Positions 27,894 to 35,509 of a stretch of 64,000 nucleotides of DNA are shown piece after piece. Source of the stretch: Luteimonas salinisoli (GTDB lineage Bacteria > Pseudomonadota > Gammaproteobacteria > Xanthomonadales > Xanthomonadaceae); assembly GCF_013425525.1 (NCBI RefSeq), contig NZ_JACCKA010000073.1:1-64000 (forward strand), in the 5' to 3' direction. Position numbers and translations under genes: made by a program. How positions within the stretch are numbered: position 1 is the stretch's first letter; each line of letters starts with the position of its first letter. The notes under the pieces are model-generated. The model saw nothing but the letters and a program-made list of their open reading frames with translations, was not told the origin of the DNA and did no database searches.

Positions 27894-28385
27894 CTACTCG
27901 CGTGGCGACACCCGATAGGCGCAGTCCGCGGTGGCGTACGCGGTCCTGCAGGAGAACGACGCACCCGCCTGCCAGGTTCCACTGATCCGGGCACCGGCGT
28001 TGCGCAGGCTGCGTTCGAACCTGGCGGCCGCTGCCGCGTCGTCGAAACCGTAGTGCAGTTCCTCGCCATAGCTGGGGTAGGCCTTGCCCAGGCCGCCATC
28101 CGCGCGGGTTTGGACGTAGGTCCACTCCGACTCGTCGTATTCAACGATGGCACAGTCGTCCTCCGCACTGCACAGCCAGAGTTCGAGTCGTGGTGGGGGC
28201 CCCTGCCAAGCAATCGTCGTCTGGCGACCGCCCCACAGCGAAAAGCCGTGTCTTGCCGCAGCCTTCTGCGCAAGCAGCATCGCCGCCAACGCCGGATCGA
28301 TGTCGACAGGGCAGTCATCGCTGTAAAGGCAGTCCCTGGCCGAACCCCGGAACCTGCGATAGGCACTGCTCCTTTGTGCGTCCAG
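27894..28385 (-). pseudogene. Truncated member of the exported cysteine-pair family
   Basis: This frame encodes the C-terminal half of the family whose full members are at 28601-29479 and 29582-30463. From about 28380 it reads AYRRFRGSARDC and then DIDPALAAML, GFSLWGG, LCSAEDDC and ending SCRTAYATADC, aligning with the neighbour's AYGRFNDAVGRC, AFAAML, GFSLFRG, LCSDNRDC and SCETAHATASC. There is no ATG at a sensible place, an in-frame stop occurs near 28412, and the signal peptide and first 150 residues are missing. A translation start at the TTG at 28289 would give a 131-residue cytoplasmic fragment. I judge it a 5'-truncated paralogue; three of the four cysteine pairs remain intact, so decay may be recent. 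Confidence 0.7.
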
Positions 28386-28600
28386 AGACCGTAGTAGGAG
28401 GGTAGCCGATCATCCGCAGCCGGCGTCGCGAGCGCATGATTCGGGTCCGCATGGAGTCGCCAGGGAGGATCGCTACATACCCGCGCCGACGCTTCTCGCC
28501 GGCGGGCGCGCAAGTGTGGAAGGTCGGAGGCTCGAAGCCGCCGCGGGAATTGCTGGCACGCCTACCGCGCAGCGCTGACACGCTTGTCAGCGGCAAGGAG

Positions 28601-29479
28601 TCACCGCAGGGGCGGCGTCCGGTAGACGCAGCTCGCGGTAGCATGCGCCGTCTCGCACGACAGCTCGGACCCGGCCTGCCAGGCACCCTCGACCTGTGCG
28701 CCCGCGTTGCGCAGGCTGCGCTCGAACCTGGAGGCCGCCGCCGCGTCGTCGAAGCCGTAGCCCGCACGCTCCCCGTAGCTGGGATAGCGCTGGCCCCGGC
28801 CACCCTCGGAGCGCGTCTCCGTATAGGTCCATCCAGGTTCTCGATACTTGACCACCGCACAATCCCGGTTGTCGCTGCACAGGCGGGCCTCGATCCGTGG
28901 CGCCGGACCCTCCCAGGCCACCGCGCTCCAGGGTCCGCGGAACAGCGAGAATCCGTGCGTCAGCGCCCGCTCTTCCGCACTCAGCATCGCCGCGAACGCC
29001 GGAGCGATGGCATTGGCGCATGGCTCGTCCTCAAAACACCGCCCCACAGCGTCGTTGAACCGGCCGTAGGCACTGTCGTGCTCGCCACGGATCGCGACTG
29101 CGACCGGATCGTGCGTCCCGCCGATCGCGGCCACGGGGGCCTCGAACACCTGCGACCCGGCGAACGCGCCGGGCCGGCTGGCGTGCGCATCCAGCATGTG
29201 GCCGAACATTTGCGCGATACCATCCTGCGAGGCGACGGGCGTGGCGATCCACTGCTGGCCGGCACGATCGTAGTCCACCCAATACCGCGCCAGGGCCTTT
29301 TGCCCCAGGCTGAAAACGTAGAAGGATCCGCCGGCCGTCTGCCCGATCGCGATGGCGAGTTCCTCCCGTTGCCCGGGGGTACATTCCTCGCATTGGAGGA
29401 TGCGCGGCACCGACTGGGCCAGGGCCGCGGGCGCTGCAGCCATGACTCCGAGCAGAATCAGCAGAGACATCGTTCGCAT
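28601..29479 (-). CDS. Exported protein of an unrecognised cysteine-pair family (copy 2)
   Basis: A 292-residue secreted or periplasmic protein with a clear signal peptide (MRTMSLLILLGVMAAAPAALA). The mature part begins with ILQCEECTPGQREELA and contains four cysteine pairs: CEEC, CFEDEPC, CSDNRDC and CETAHATASC. These correspond one-to-one with pairs in the neighbouring paralogue. Shared stretches are GGTHDPVAVAIRG, AYGRFNDAVG and WTYTETRSEGG. I do not recognise the family and give no function; the disulphide-rich layout suggests an envelope or extracellular role. It is preceded on the same strand by the related gene 29582-30463, with about 100 bases between. Confidence 0.78.
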   Translation of the reverse strand: MRTMSLLILLGVMAAAPAALAQSVPRILQCEECTPGQREELAIAIGQTAGGSFYVFSLGQKALARYWVDYDRAGQQWIATPVASQDGIAQMFGHMLDAHASRPGAFAGSQVFEAPVAAIGGTHDPVAVAIRGEHDSAYGRFNDAVGRCFEDEPCANAIAPAFAAMLSAEERALTHGFSLFRGPWSAVAWEGPAPRIEARLCSDNRDCAVVKYREPGWTYTETRSEGGRGQRYPSYGERAGYGFDDAAAASRFERSLRNAGAQVEGAWQAGSELSCETAHATASCVYRTPPLR

Positions 29480-29581
29480 CGTACTTCCCTCACTGGTGGG
29501 TGCGCGGCCGCGGCCGCCGATCTCCTCGATTCGTCCGGGCCTTCGCCAAGGCCCGGACGAGAACCTGCCGCAGCCGAACCG

Positions 29582-30463
29582 CTATTGCGGCACGACGAGG
29601 TATTCGCAACGGGTGGTGACGCCGGTGGAAGTGCACGCCAGCACCGATCTCAGGTTCCAGTTGCCGATGACGGCAGCACCTGCCTCTGTCAGGCCGCGCT
29701 CGATAATCCCGGCCTCGCCGGAGTTGGCGAAGTCATATTCGGCGTATTCCGGGTTCTTCGGGTATTTCATCCCCGTGCCCCCCTCAGCGCGGGTCTCCAC
29801 GAACACCCATTCGCCGTTCTTGTACTTGACGATGGCGCAGTCGTTGTTCTGGTTGCACAGCCGCAGCGTGACCGTTGGCGGCGTACTCTGCCAGGAGAAC
29901 CCTCCCCCGATGATACGGAACAGGGACCAGGTGAACGATTTGGCCTTGTTCTCAGCGAGGTTCAATTGTGCGAGGGCCGGGCTGATCCCGCGGACGCAGG
30001 CAGTCACTGCCATGCAGCTCTGCAGATTGTCCATGAAGCGCCCGTACGCACCATCATTCGGGCCCCTGATCGAGATTCCCACCGGATCATGGGTACCGCC
30101 GATGTCGCCGATATTGCCGCGGAACACCTGCTGCCCAACGAAGACGTTCGGCTTGAGTTCGTAGGCATTCAGCATATGCGCGAACATGTCCACCACGCCA
30201 TCCTGGACCTCCGTGGACGAAGCGGACCAGCGCCGGACGTCAGGTTCGTACTGTACCCAGAAGCCCAGCATCAGCTGCTTCTTCAGGCTGAACACGTAGT
30301 AGGTTCCGCTCAAGCCTGCTCCCTGTCCCTGAGACAGCGCGCGGCTTCGCATCTGAGGCACCGTGCAGTCCTCGCATTGGATCACTCTTGCCGTCGCCTG
30401 TGCCGGCGTTGGCGATGCCCATGCCGCCAGGCCGAACATCAACATCAAAATGAAGATACGCAT
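29582..30463 (-). CDS. Exported protein of an unrecognised cysteine-pair family (copy 1)
   Basis: A 293-residue exported protein. The signal peptide MRIFILMLMFGLAAWA ends near PAQA, and the mature part starts RVIQCEDCTVPQMRSRA. It carries the same four cysteine pairs as the downstream paralogue (CEDC, CMAVTAC, CNQNNDC and CTSTGVTTRC) plus the shared GGTHDPVGISIRG and WVFVETRAEGGTG stretches. Its codon use is less GC-biased than that of the other copies. The ATG at 30463 is used because the signal peptide begins there and an AGGA-type ribosome site precedes it. Function unknown. It is the first of three tandem copies. Confidence 0.8.
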   Translation of the reverse strand: MRIFILMLMFGLAAWASPTPAQATARVIQCEDCTVPQMRSRALSQGQGAGLSGTYYVFSLKKQLMLGFWVQYEPDVRRWSASSTEVQDGVVDMFAHMLNAYELKPNVFVGQQVFRGNIGDIGGTHDPVGISIRGPNDGAYGRFMDNLQSCMAVTACVRGISPALAQLNLAENKAKSFTWSLFRIIGGGFSWQSTPPTVTLRLCNQNNDCAIVKYKNGEWVFVETRAEGGTGMKYPKNPEYAEYDFANSGEAGIIERGLTEAGAAVIGNWNLRSVLACTSTGVTTRCEYLVVPQ

Positions 30464-31017
30464 AGTCCTTGTCCTCAGTTGTTTTGCGGGATTCATTCCC
30501 GGTTCCATGCAAGACCACCGCAACGGCAGACGCCCACGGCGGACGCCGGGGGCGTCGCGCCCCGGTGCGGTGTCGTCGATGGGCCGCAGCTGCGGCGGAC
30601 GGAGCCGCGGGGCCGGACGGCCTGCGGCGGTGTTGCCCCGGCGGGCGGTCGAGGCGGCCTTGCGGCCAGGCTTGCGATGCCCGATCGAGGCGCCGGCGAG
30701 GGTCTTGTCCGTTGACCACGCGGGTTGGACGGCCACGATGGCCCCGCGCCCGGCAAAACTGTTGCGCCACGGCGGCTGCGTCAGCGGGCGCGGCCGGCGC
30801 ACGGCGCCGGTAGCCTCCGGGCGCCGCGTTGGAAATCCGTTCCGGCTGTCAGCCACGATGGCCTGCCTCCCTGTCCGTGGAGTCCCCGTCCGCGCACCCT
30901 GGCGCGGACATCCCATGCAGCCCGCGGGCCAGCCCGGGGCCATTTCCTCATGAGATGTATATACGGTAGATCGATAATCTGTAGATTGTCAAGCAGTGGC
31001 GTCCGAGTCTGGGCGCC
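30464..31017. other. 554-bp intergenic region with no convincing gene
   Basis: This region separates the cysteine-pair family genes (minus strand) from the XRE gene (plus strand). Most of it (30530-30950) is very GC-rich, with open frames on several strands that look like composition artefacts. The AT-rich end (30953-30990) is the likely promoter zone for the XRE gene. On the minus strand a TTGACA occurs there too, so a leftward promoter is possible. I saw no RNA gene or terminator. Confidence 0.5.
30976..30987 (+). promoter_or_regulatory. Palindrome in the XRE promoter region
   Basis: AATCT-GT-AGATT is a perfect 5+5 inverted repeat with a 2-base centre; one more pair of matching bases lies at each side beyond a mismatch. 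It lies 31 bases before the XRE start codon in a short AT-rich stretch. Small XRE proteins usually bind such short palindromes in their own promoter, so self-regulation is a reasonable inference. Confidence 0.45.
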
Positions 31018-31257
31018 ATGCCCAAGCCGTCGCCAGCGCCGCCGCCTCCGGGTCCCGCCCGGCGCCGGATCGCAGCCAACGTGAAGCGCCATCGCGCCGA
31101 GCGCGGCCTCAGCCAGGAGAAGCTGGCCGAGCTGGCATCGTTCCATCGCACCTACGTCTCCCAGCTGGAGCGGTGCGTCACCAACATCACCATCGACGGC
31201 CTGGAGCGCCTTGCCGTGGCGCTGGACGTCGACGTCACGGATCTGCTCAGGCCCTGA
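31018..31257 (+). CDS. Small XRE-family transcriptional regulator (copy 1)
   Basis: A 79-residue protein that is essentially one Cro/C1-type HTH domain: VKRHRAERGLSQEKLAELAS gives helices 1-2, FHRTYVSQLERCVTN the recognition helix, and TIDGLERLAVALDVDVTDLL closes the fold. The first 15 residues are proline-rich. Size and layout resemble restriction-modification controller proteins and phage repressors. It faces a small conserved protein gene (31487-31747, opposite strand), and the same XRE/small-protein pairing recurs at 44727-45759, which suggests the two work together. Confidence 0.85.
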   Translation: MPKPSPAPPPPGPARRRIAANVKRHRAERGLSQEKLAELASFHRTYVSQLERCVTNITIDGLERLAVALDVDVTDLLRP

Positions 31258-31486
31258 GCGCCCCGGCGTCCGTCCGGGCGGAAGGGCCCTTCATCGCTCG
31301 CCGGAAAGCGGTTGCCCCGGACCTGGTCCGAGAAGGCCCCGGATGTCCGCGGGTCGGCGCCCGCGCGGGGAGCGGCAACATGGATGCCCGCCGCCGCGCA
31401 CCGGGAACCATCGCTCGTTCTGCCCGGCGACCGCGCGGGAGCGGCGGTGCGGGCGACCGAGCCGCGCGCAGCGGACACTCCGGGGC

Positions 31487-31747
31487 TCAGGTCTTCGGCG
31501 GTTCCGGCCAGCGGGCTTCCGCCAGGCTGTGATCGAGGCGCTCGGCCAGCTCCTGGAAGCAATGCGCCAATGCCGCGGGCTTGAGCGGCAGTTCGGCGCC
31601 GGGCAGGTCGTCCTGCGTGGAGCGCGGCGCGGCCAAGCGCGCCAGCAGGTGCAGGCGGTCGCGGGTCTGCGCGAGCGCCAGGTGCGCCTCCTCGGGGAGC
31701 TGGTAGCAGCCCGAGGCTGCGTCGGGGCGAGCGGTTCCTTTGCTCAT
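31487..31747 (-). CDS. Small conserved protein, XRE-associated family (copy 1)
   Basis: An 86-residue soluble protein with the core GCYQLPEEAHLALAQTRDRL, LLARLAAPRS, DDLPGAELPLKPAALAHC and FQELAERLDHSL. Two paralogues in this window (44727-45038 and 45469-45759) share this core at roughly 70-80%. It appears all-helical. It reminds me of the small Xanthomonas family annotated XAC0095-like, but I cannot confirm this. Function is unknown. The repeated association with a small XRE regulator is the only functional clue. Confidence 0.75.
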   Translation of the reverse strand: MSKGTARPDAASGCYQLPEEAHLALAQTRDRLHLLARLAAPRSTQDDLPGAELPLKPAALAHCFQELAERLDHSLAEARWPEPPKT

Positions 31748-31880
31748 GCTGTCTTCCTCTGCGTATCGGGAGCGTCGCCACGCCGATGCGTCGCGGGCAC
31801 CTGCGGCGCGGTGCCGTCCCGGGGTGCCGGTCCGGCCTCGTGCAGCGGATCGCTGCGAGCGCCCGACAGGCCGGGTGCCG

Positions 31881-32096
31881 TCATGGTCCTGGCTTGTCCA
31901 CCGCCGACAGCAGCGGCCACTGCTCCTTGATGTACTGCTCGGTCGCCTCGCGGACGACCCAGGCCACGGACACCTTCTTGCCCCTGGCGATCTGCTCGAC
32001 CGTCGCGTAGATCTCCTGCGGAAAGCTGATGGACGCCCGGGTGGTCCTGGGTTCCGGCGCGGCCTTGTCCGGCCCCTCGCTGCGCTTTGCTGGCAT
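31881..32096 (-). CDS. Ribbon-helix-helix (CopG/Arc-type) DNA-binding protein
   Basis: A 71-residue protein whose TRASISFPQEIYATVEQIA and VSVAWVVREATEQYI stretches form the beta-strand and two helices of an RHH dimer fold. Such proteins act as antitoxins or local repressors. No toxin-like gene is adjacent, so an orphan antitoxin or a simple regulator are both possible. I use the ATG at 32096 (MPAKRSEG) because the upstream in-frame extension is unsupported. AT-rich sequence with CACCACTGTGGTG (32136-32148), a perfect palindrome around a central base, lies just upstream and may be its operator. Confidence 0.75.
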   Translation of the reverse strand: MPAKRSEGPDKAAPEPRTTRASISFPQEIYATVEQIARGKKVSVAWVVREATEQYIKEQWPLLSAVDKPGP

Positions 32097-32135
32097 GACG
32101 CCTCCGAATCGGCTGCCCGACGTGCACCATCTTAC

Positions 32136-32148
32136 ACCACTGTGGTGC
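32136..32148 (-). promoter_or_regulatory. Palindrome upstream of the RHH gene
   Basis: CACCACTGTGGTG is a perfect 6+6 inverted repeat around one central base. It lies 40-52 bases before the RHH start codon, in the likely promoter. RHH proteins commonly bind such short inverted repeats in front of their own genes; binding here is inferred, not shown. Confidence 0.45.
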
Positions 32149-32225
32149 AGTCGCAAGCGTCCTCCCTGGGTGGGGCGGCGGCGTGCGGCCAGGCGATTCT
32201 CCGGCGGCGGGCTTCTGGCGGCGCG

Positions 32226-33107
32226 TCAGTACGCCGCCGCGGCGGCGTCGCGGCGGGGCGGGGCGCCGAACATGCGGCCGTACTCGCGGGTGAATTGCGG
32301 GACGCTGGCGTAGCCGACCTCGGCCGCGGCCCTGCTGGCGGTGCAGCCCATGGCCAGCATCAGCCGGCGCGCCTCGATCAGGCGCAGCTGCTTCTGGAAC
32401 TGCAGCGGCGACAGCGACGTGGTGGCCTTGAAATGACGGCGGAACGCCGAGGGGCTCATGTTGGCGACGTCCGAAAGCCGCTCCACCGGGAGTGGTTGCC
32501 GGAACTCCTGGCGGATGAGCTCGATGGCGGTCGCGATCCGCCGGGCGCCCCCGCCCGGCAGCGACAGCCGGCGCAGCTCGGGCCCGTGGCGGCTGGCGAG
32601 CAGCCAGTAGTGCAGCTCCTGCAGGATCGCGGGACGCACGACCGAATCGGCGGCGGGATGGTCGAGCAGGCGGACCAGCCGCGAGGCGCAGCTGACCATC
32701 GTGTCGTCCAGGTCGTCGGCGAACACGCGCGCGATCCCCGCCTGCCCCGGCGGCGGGCCGGCAGCGGTGCGCAACGCCAGGTCGTGCAGGATCGCCATGT
32801 CGAGCTCGATCGCGACGGCGAGATACGGCGCGTCGCGGCGGGCCTCGACGATGTAGCCGATCACCGGCGCGTCGACGCCGACGATGGCGGTCTGCCCCGC
32901 CCGGAACAGCCGCCGCTCGCCGCCGACCGTCATCTGCTTGGCACCCTGCAGGATCAGGCACACCAGTGGCCGGTACAGCGACCTCATGGGGCCACGCGGC
33001 GCACGGGCGCACATCATCCGCAACCCCGGGACGGGCGTGCGCACGATGCCGTCGGCGTCCGCGTGCGCATCGGCGTGGCGGAACACGGCCTGCTTGAGCG
33101 CTTCCAT
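32226..33107 (-). CDS. AraC-family transcriptional regulator
   Basis: A 293-residue regulator. The N-terminal AraC_N-type cupin domain (about residues 20-170) contains YRPLVCLILQGAKQMTVGG. The C-terminal domain has two HTH motifs: PLPVERLSDVANMSPSAFRRHF, then a second with ASRAAAEVGYASVPQFTREYG. This subfamily often sits divergent from an oxidoreductase gene that it controls, and here the Tat-signal SDR at 33393 is divergent with 285 bases between. The ATG at 33107 is used. Effector unknown. Confidence 0.9.
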   Translation of the reverse strand: MEALKQAVFRHADAHADADGIVRTPVPGLRMMCARAPRGPMRSLYRPLVCLILQGAKQMTVGGERRLFRAGQTAIVGVDAPVIGYIVEARRDAPYLAVAIELDMAILHDLALRTAAGPPPGQAGIARVFADDLDDTMVSCASRLVRLLDHPAADSVVRPAILQELHYWLLASRHGPELRRLSLPGGGARRIATAIELIRQEFRQPLPVERLSDVANMSPSAFRRHFKATTSLSPLQFQKQLRLIEARRLMLAMGCTASRAAAEVGYASVPQFTREYGRMFGAPPRRDAAAAAY

Positions 33108-33285
33108 ATCGGGCCTCCTGTCGCCGCGCAGTCTAAGCGCCGAGCCGCACGCCTCGGGCGAAACCGGTCGGTTCGGGCAAGGTTGCGGTCGGAATGGACA
33201 AGTCCGCGCGCGCCGGCTCGCGTCTACTGAAGGTCCCCGGCCGCCAAGCCCCGCCTGGAACCGACCGGCGACGCCAACCTCGCCA

Positions 33286-33313
33286 CCGGAGCCGGAGCCG
33301 GAGCCGGAGCCGG
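33286..33313. repeat. Tandem CCGGAG hexamer repeat
   Basis: About 4.7 copies of CCGGAG run from 33286 to 33313 in the gap between the AraC gene and the SDR gene, about 80 bases before the SDR start. Such short arrays can change length by slippage. It lies in the probable promoter or leader, so it could tune expression (inference). Confidence 0.6.
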
Positions 33314-33392
33314 CATCAGCCTGCCGCGCGGTATGCGGCACCGGGCGGATATCCACCTTCGATCCCTTTGCGCCGACACCAGAGGCCCCGCC

Positions 33393-34274
33393 ATGTCCAG
33401 CAACCAGGACCACCATCCCCCACGCCTCGCGCGCCGCGATCTGCTCGTGGCCGCGGCCTCCATCGTGCCCGCAGTCGTCGCCGGCGGCGCGCTCGCCCAG
33501 TCCGCCGGTACCGGGGCGGCGCCGCTCGCCGTCGACCGCCACGCCGACGGCAAGGCGGCGCTGGTGACCGGATCCTCGCGCGGCATCGGCGCCGCCATCG
33601 CCAGGCGCCTGGCGCGCGACGGCTTCCGCGTCACCGTCAACTACGTGCGCAGCCAGGCTCGGGCCGAAGAGGTCGTGCGCGAGATCGAGACCGGCGGCGG
33701 GCAGGCGATCGCCGTGCAGGCGGACGTGAGCGATGCCGACGCCGTGCGGCGCCTGTTCGACGTCGGCGAGGCGGCCTTCGGCGGCGTCGACGTGGTGGTC
33801 GCCAACGCCGGGGTCATGCGCCTGGCCCCGTTCGGCGAGATGGCCGACGGCGATTTCCAGCACATGATCGGCGTCAACATGCAGGGTAGCTTCAACACCC
33901 TGCGCGAGGCCGCGCGCCGCGTGCGCGACGGCGGCCGCATCGTCACTCTCTCGTCCAGCATCACCCGGCTGCGCACCGCCACCTACGGCCCGTACGCGGC
34001 CACCAAGGCCGCGCAGGACATTTACGCCAGCGTGCTGGCCAAGGAACTGGCGGGACGGATGATCTCGGTGAACGCGGTGGCGCCCGGCGTGGTGGACACT
34101 CCGCTGTTCACCGACGGCAAGACGCCGCAGCAGATCGAGGGCTTCGTGCAGCGCACCCCGCACCGGCGGCTGGGCGAGCCGGAGGACATCGCCAATGTCG
34201 TTTCGGCGCTGTGCGGCCCCGACGGCGACTGGATCAACGGCGAGGTGGTGTACGCCAACGGCGGCATCGTCTAG
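33393..34274 (+). CDS. SDR-family oxidoreductase with an N-terminal Tat-like signal
   Basis: A 293-residue protein. Residues 1-36 form an export signal with a twin-arginine motif (ARRDLLVAAA followed by a hydrophobic core and AGGALAQ). The rest is a classical SDR: TGSSRGIG cofactor loop, VVANAGVM, the catalytic TLSSS serine and YAATK tyrosine/lysine, and the VAPGVVDTPLF loop. Tat export of a folded, cofactor-loaded SDR is plausible because Tat moves folded proteins, but NAD(P)-dependent SDRs in the periplasm are uncommon. It is divergent from the AraC regulator that probably controls it. Substrate unknown. Confidence 0.85.
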   Translation: MSSNQDHHPPRLARRDLLVAAASIVPAVVAGGALAQSAGTGAAPLAVDRHADGKAALVTGSSRGIGAAIARRLARDGFRVTVNYVRSQARAEEVVREIETGGGQAIAVQADVSDADAVRRLFDVGEAAFGGVDVVVANAGVMRLAPFGEMADGDFQHMIGVNMQGSFNTLREAARRVRDGGRIVTLSSSITRLRTATYGPYAATKAAQDIYASVLAKELAGRMISVNAVAPGVVDTPLFTDGKTPQQIEGFVQRTPHRRLGEPEDIANVVSALCGPDGDWINGEVVYANGGIV

Positions 34275-34313
34275 GCGGTGCCCGGCATTCCCATCGCGCG
34301 CATGGAGGTGATT

Positions 34314-34347
34314 CCCGGTGCATCCACCGGCGTCGGCTTTCGCGCGC
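34314..34347 (+). repeat. Direct repeat (left copy) flanking the RND genes
   Basis: These 34 bases match 38717-38750 at 29 of 34 positions, in the same orientation, and the two copies bracket the RND efflux genes. Both contain CCCGGTGCA and TTCGCGCGC. It may be a dispersed extragenic element of this genome, or a trace of how the cassette was inserted. Confidence 0.5.
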
Positions 34348-34393
34348 GGCGCGCCATGCTAGTTTCACCGCAATGGGACGACGACCGGACGAC

Positions 34394-35506
34394 ATGATCG
34401 CCAGGACCCGATTCTTCTTCCCCGCCCTGCTGCTGCTCGCCGCCTGTGGAGCACCGGAGGAGGACGGCGGCGATGCCGAAGCGGTGCGGGTCGCCGTGGC
34501 CGTGGCGGAGGAGGCGACGTTCGGCGAGCGCTTCTCCCTGACCGGCACGCTGACGGCCGAACGCCATGCGCAGCTGTCGCCGCGCGTCGACGGCCTGGTG
34601 GCGCGCGTGCACGTGGACGCCGGCGACCGCGTCGAGGCCGGCCAGGTGCTGGTCGAGCTCGATCCCGCCGTGGGCCGGCAGGCGCTCGCGCGCGTGCGCG
34701 CGCAGATGGCGGAAGCGGAAGCCGCGGTGCGCGAATCCGAGCGCCTGTTCGCCGAGGCGCGGCGCCTGGGCGAAGACCAGTACATCGCCGCCAGCCAGAT
34801 CGAGGCGCGCGAGTCGGAACTGCGCCTGGCGCAGGCCGCACTGGAGTCGGCCCACGCCAGCGCGCGCGAGCAGGCCGAGCTGGTCGAGCGCCACGCGCTG
34901 CCGGCGCCGTTCGACGGCGTGGTGGCCGAAAAGCTCACCGAGGCCGGCGAATGGGTGCAGCGCGGCACGCCGGTGCTGTCGCTGGTCGCCACCGACCGCG
35001 TGCGCCTGGACCTGCGCGTGCCGCAGGAGCGCTTCGCGCAGCTCGACGACGACGCCCAGGTCCGCGCCTACGCCGACGCGCTCGGCGACACGCCGCTGCC
35101 GGCTCGGATCGGCGCGCGCGTACCGGTCACCGATCCGGGCGCGCGCACCTTCCTGCTGCGCCTGCTGATCCACGATCCCGAAGCGCGCCTGGTGCCGGGC
35201 ACCTCCGCACGCGCCGAGATCGACCTGCCGGCGCAGGAGCAGGCGCTCGCGGTCAGCCGCGACGCGCTGCTGCGCCAGCCCGACGGCGGCTACAGCCTGT
35301 TCGTCCTCGAGGAAGCCGTGGTCCAGGAGGCTGCCGTCGAGAACGACGAAGCCCGCCCGGTGGCGCGCCGGCGTAGCGTGCGGGTGCTGCACGAGCGCGA
35401 CGACCTGGTCGCGGTCGCGGGCGACCTGCAGCCCGGCCAGCGCGTGGTGGTGCGCGGCAACGAGGCGCTGACGGACGGCCAGCCGGTGGACGTGGCCGAG
35501 CCCTGA
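34394..35506 (+). CDS. RND efflux periplasmic adaptor (membrane fusion) lipoprotein
   Basis: A 370-residue HlyD/AcrA-type adaptor. The lipoprotein signal ends in LLLAACG. The lipoyl half-motifs are VARVHVDAGDRVEAGQVLVELD and LPAPFDGVVAEKLTEAGEWV, which bracket a coiled-coil hairpin (about residues 90-150). Beta-barrel and membrane-proximal domains follow. The adaptor links the inner-membrane RND pump to an outer-membrane channel. No channel gene lies in this operon, so a TolC-like protein from elsewhere is expected. The pump gene follows after 3 bases. The ATG at 34394 is chosen for the signal peptide; an ATG at 34373 is less likely. Confidence 0.9.
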   Translation: MIARTRFFFPALLLLAACGAPEEDGGDAEAVRVAVAVAEEATFGERFSLTGTLTAERHAQLSPRVDGLVARVHVDAGDRVEAGQVLVELDPAVGRQALARVRAQMAEAEAAVRESERLFAEARRLGEDQYIAASQIEARESELRLAQAALESAHASAREQAELVERHALPAPFDGVVAEKLTEAGEWVQRGTPVLSLVATDRVRLDLRVPQERFAQLDDDAQVRAYADALGDTPLPARIGARVPVTDPGARTFLLRLLIHDPEARLVPGTSARAEIDLPAQEQALAVSRDALLRQPDGGYSLFVLEEAVVQEAAVENDEARPVARRRSVRVLHERDDLVAVAGDLQPGQRVVVRGNEALTDGQPVDVAEP

Positions 35507-35509
35507 CCG

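Noticed and set aside
28500-28600. Possible tRNA-like sequence suggested by a minus-strand GGFEPPT-type translation
   Set aside because: That peptide pattern can arise from tRNA T-arms, but no cloverleaf, acceptor stem or CCA could be built here.
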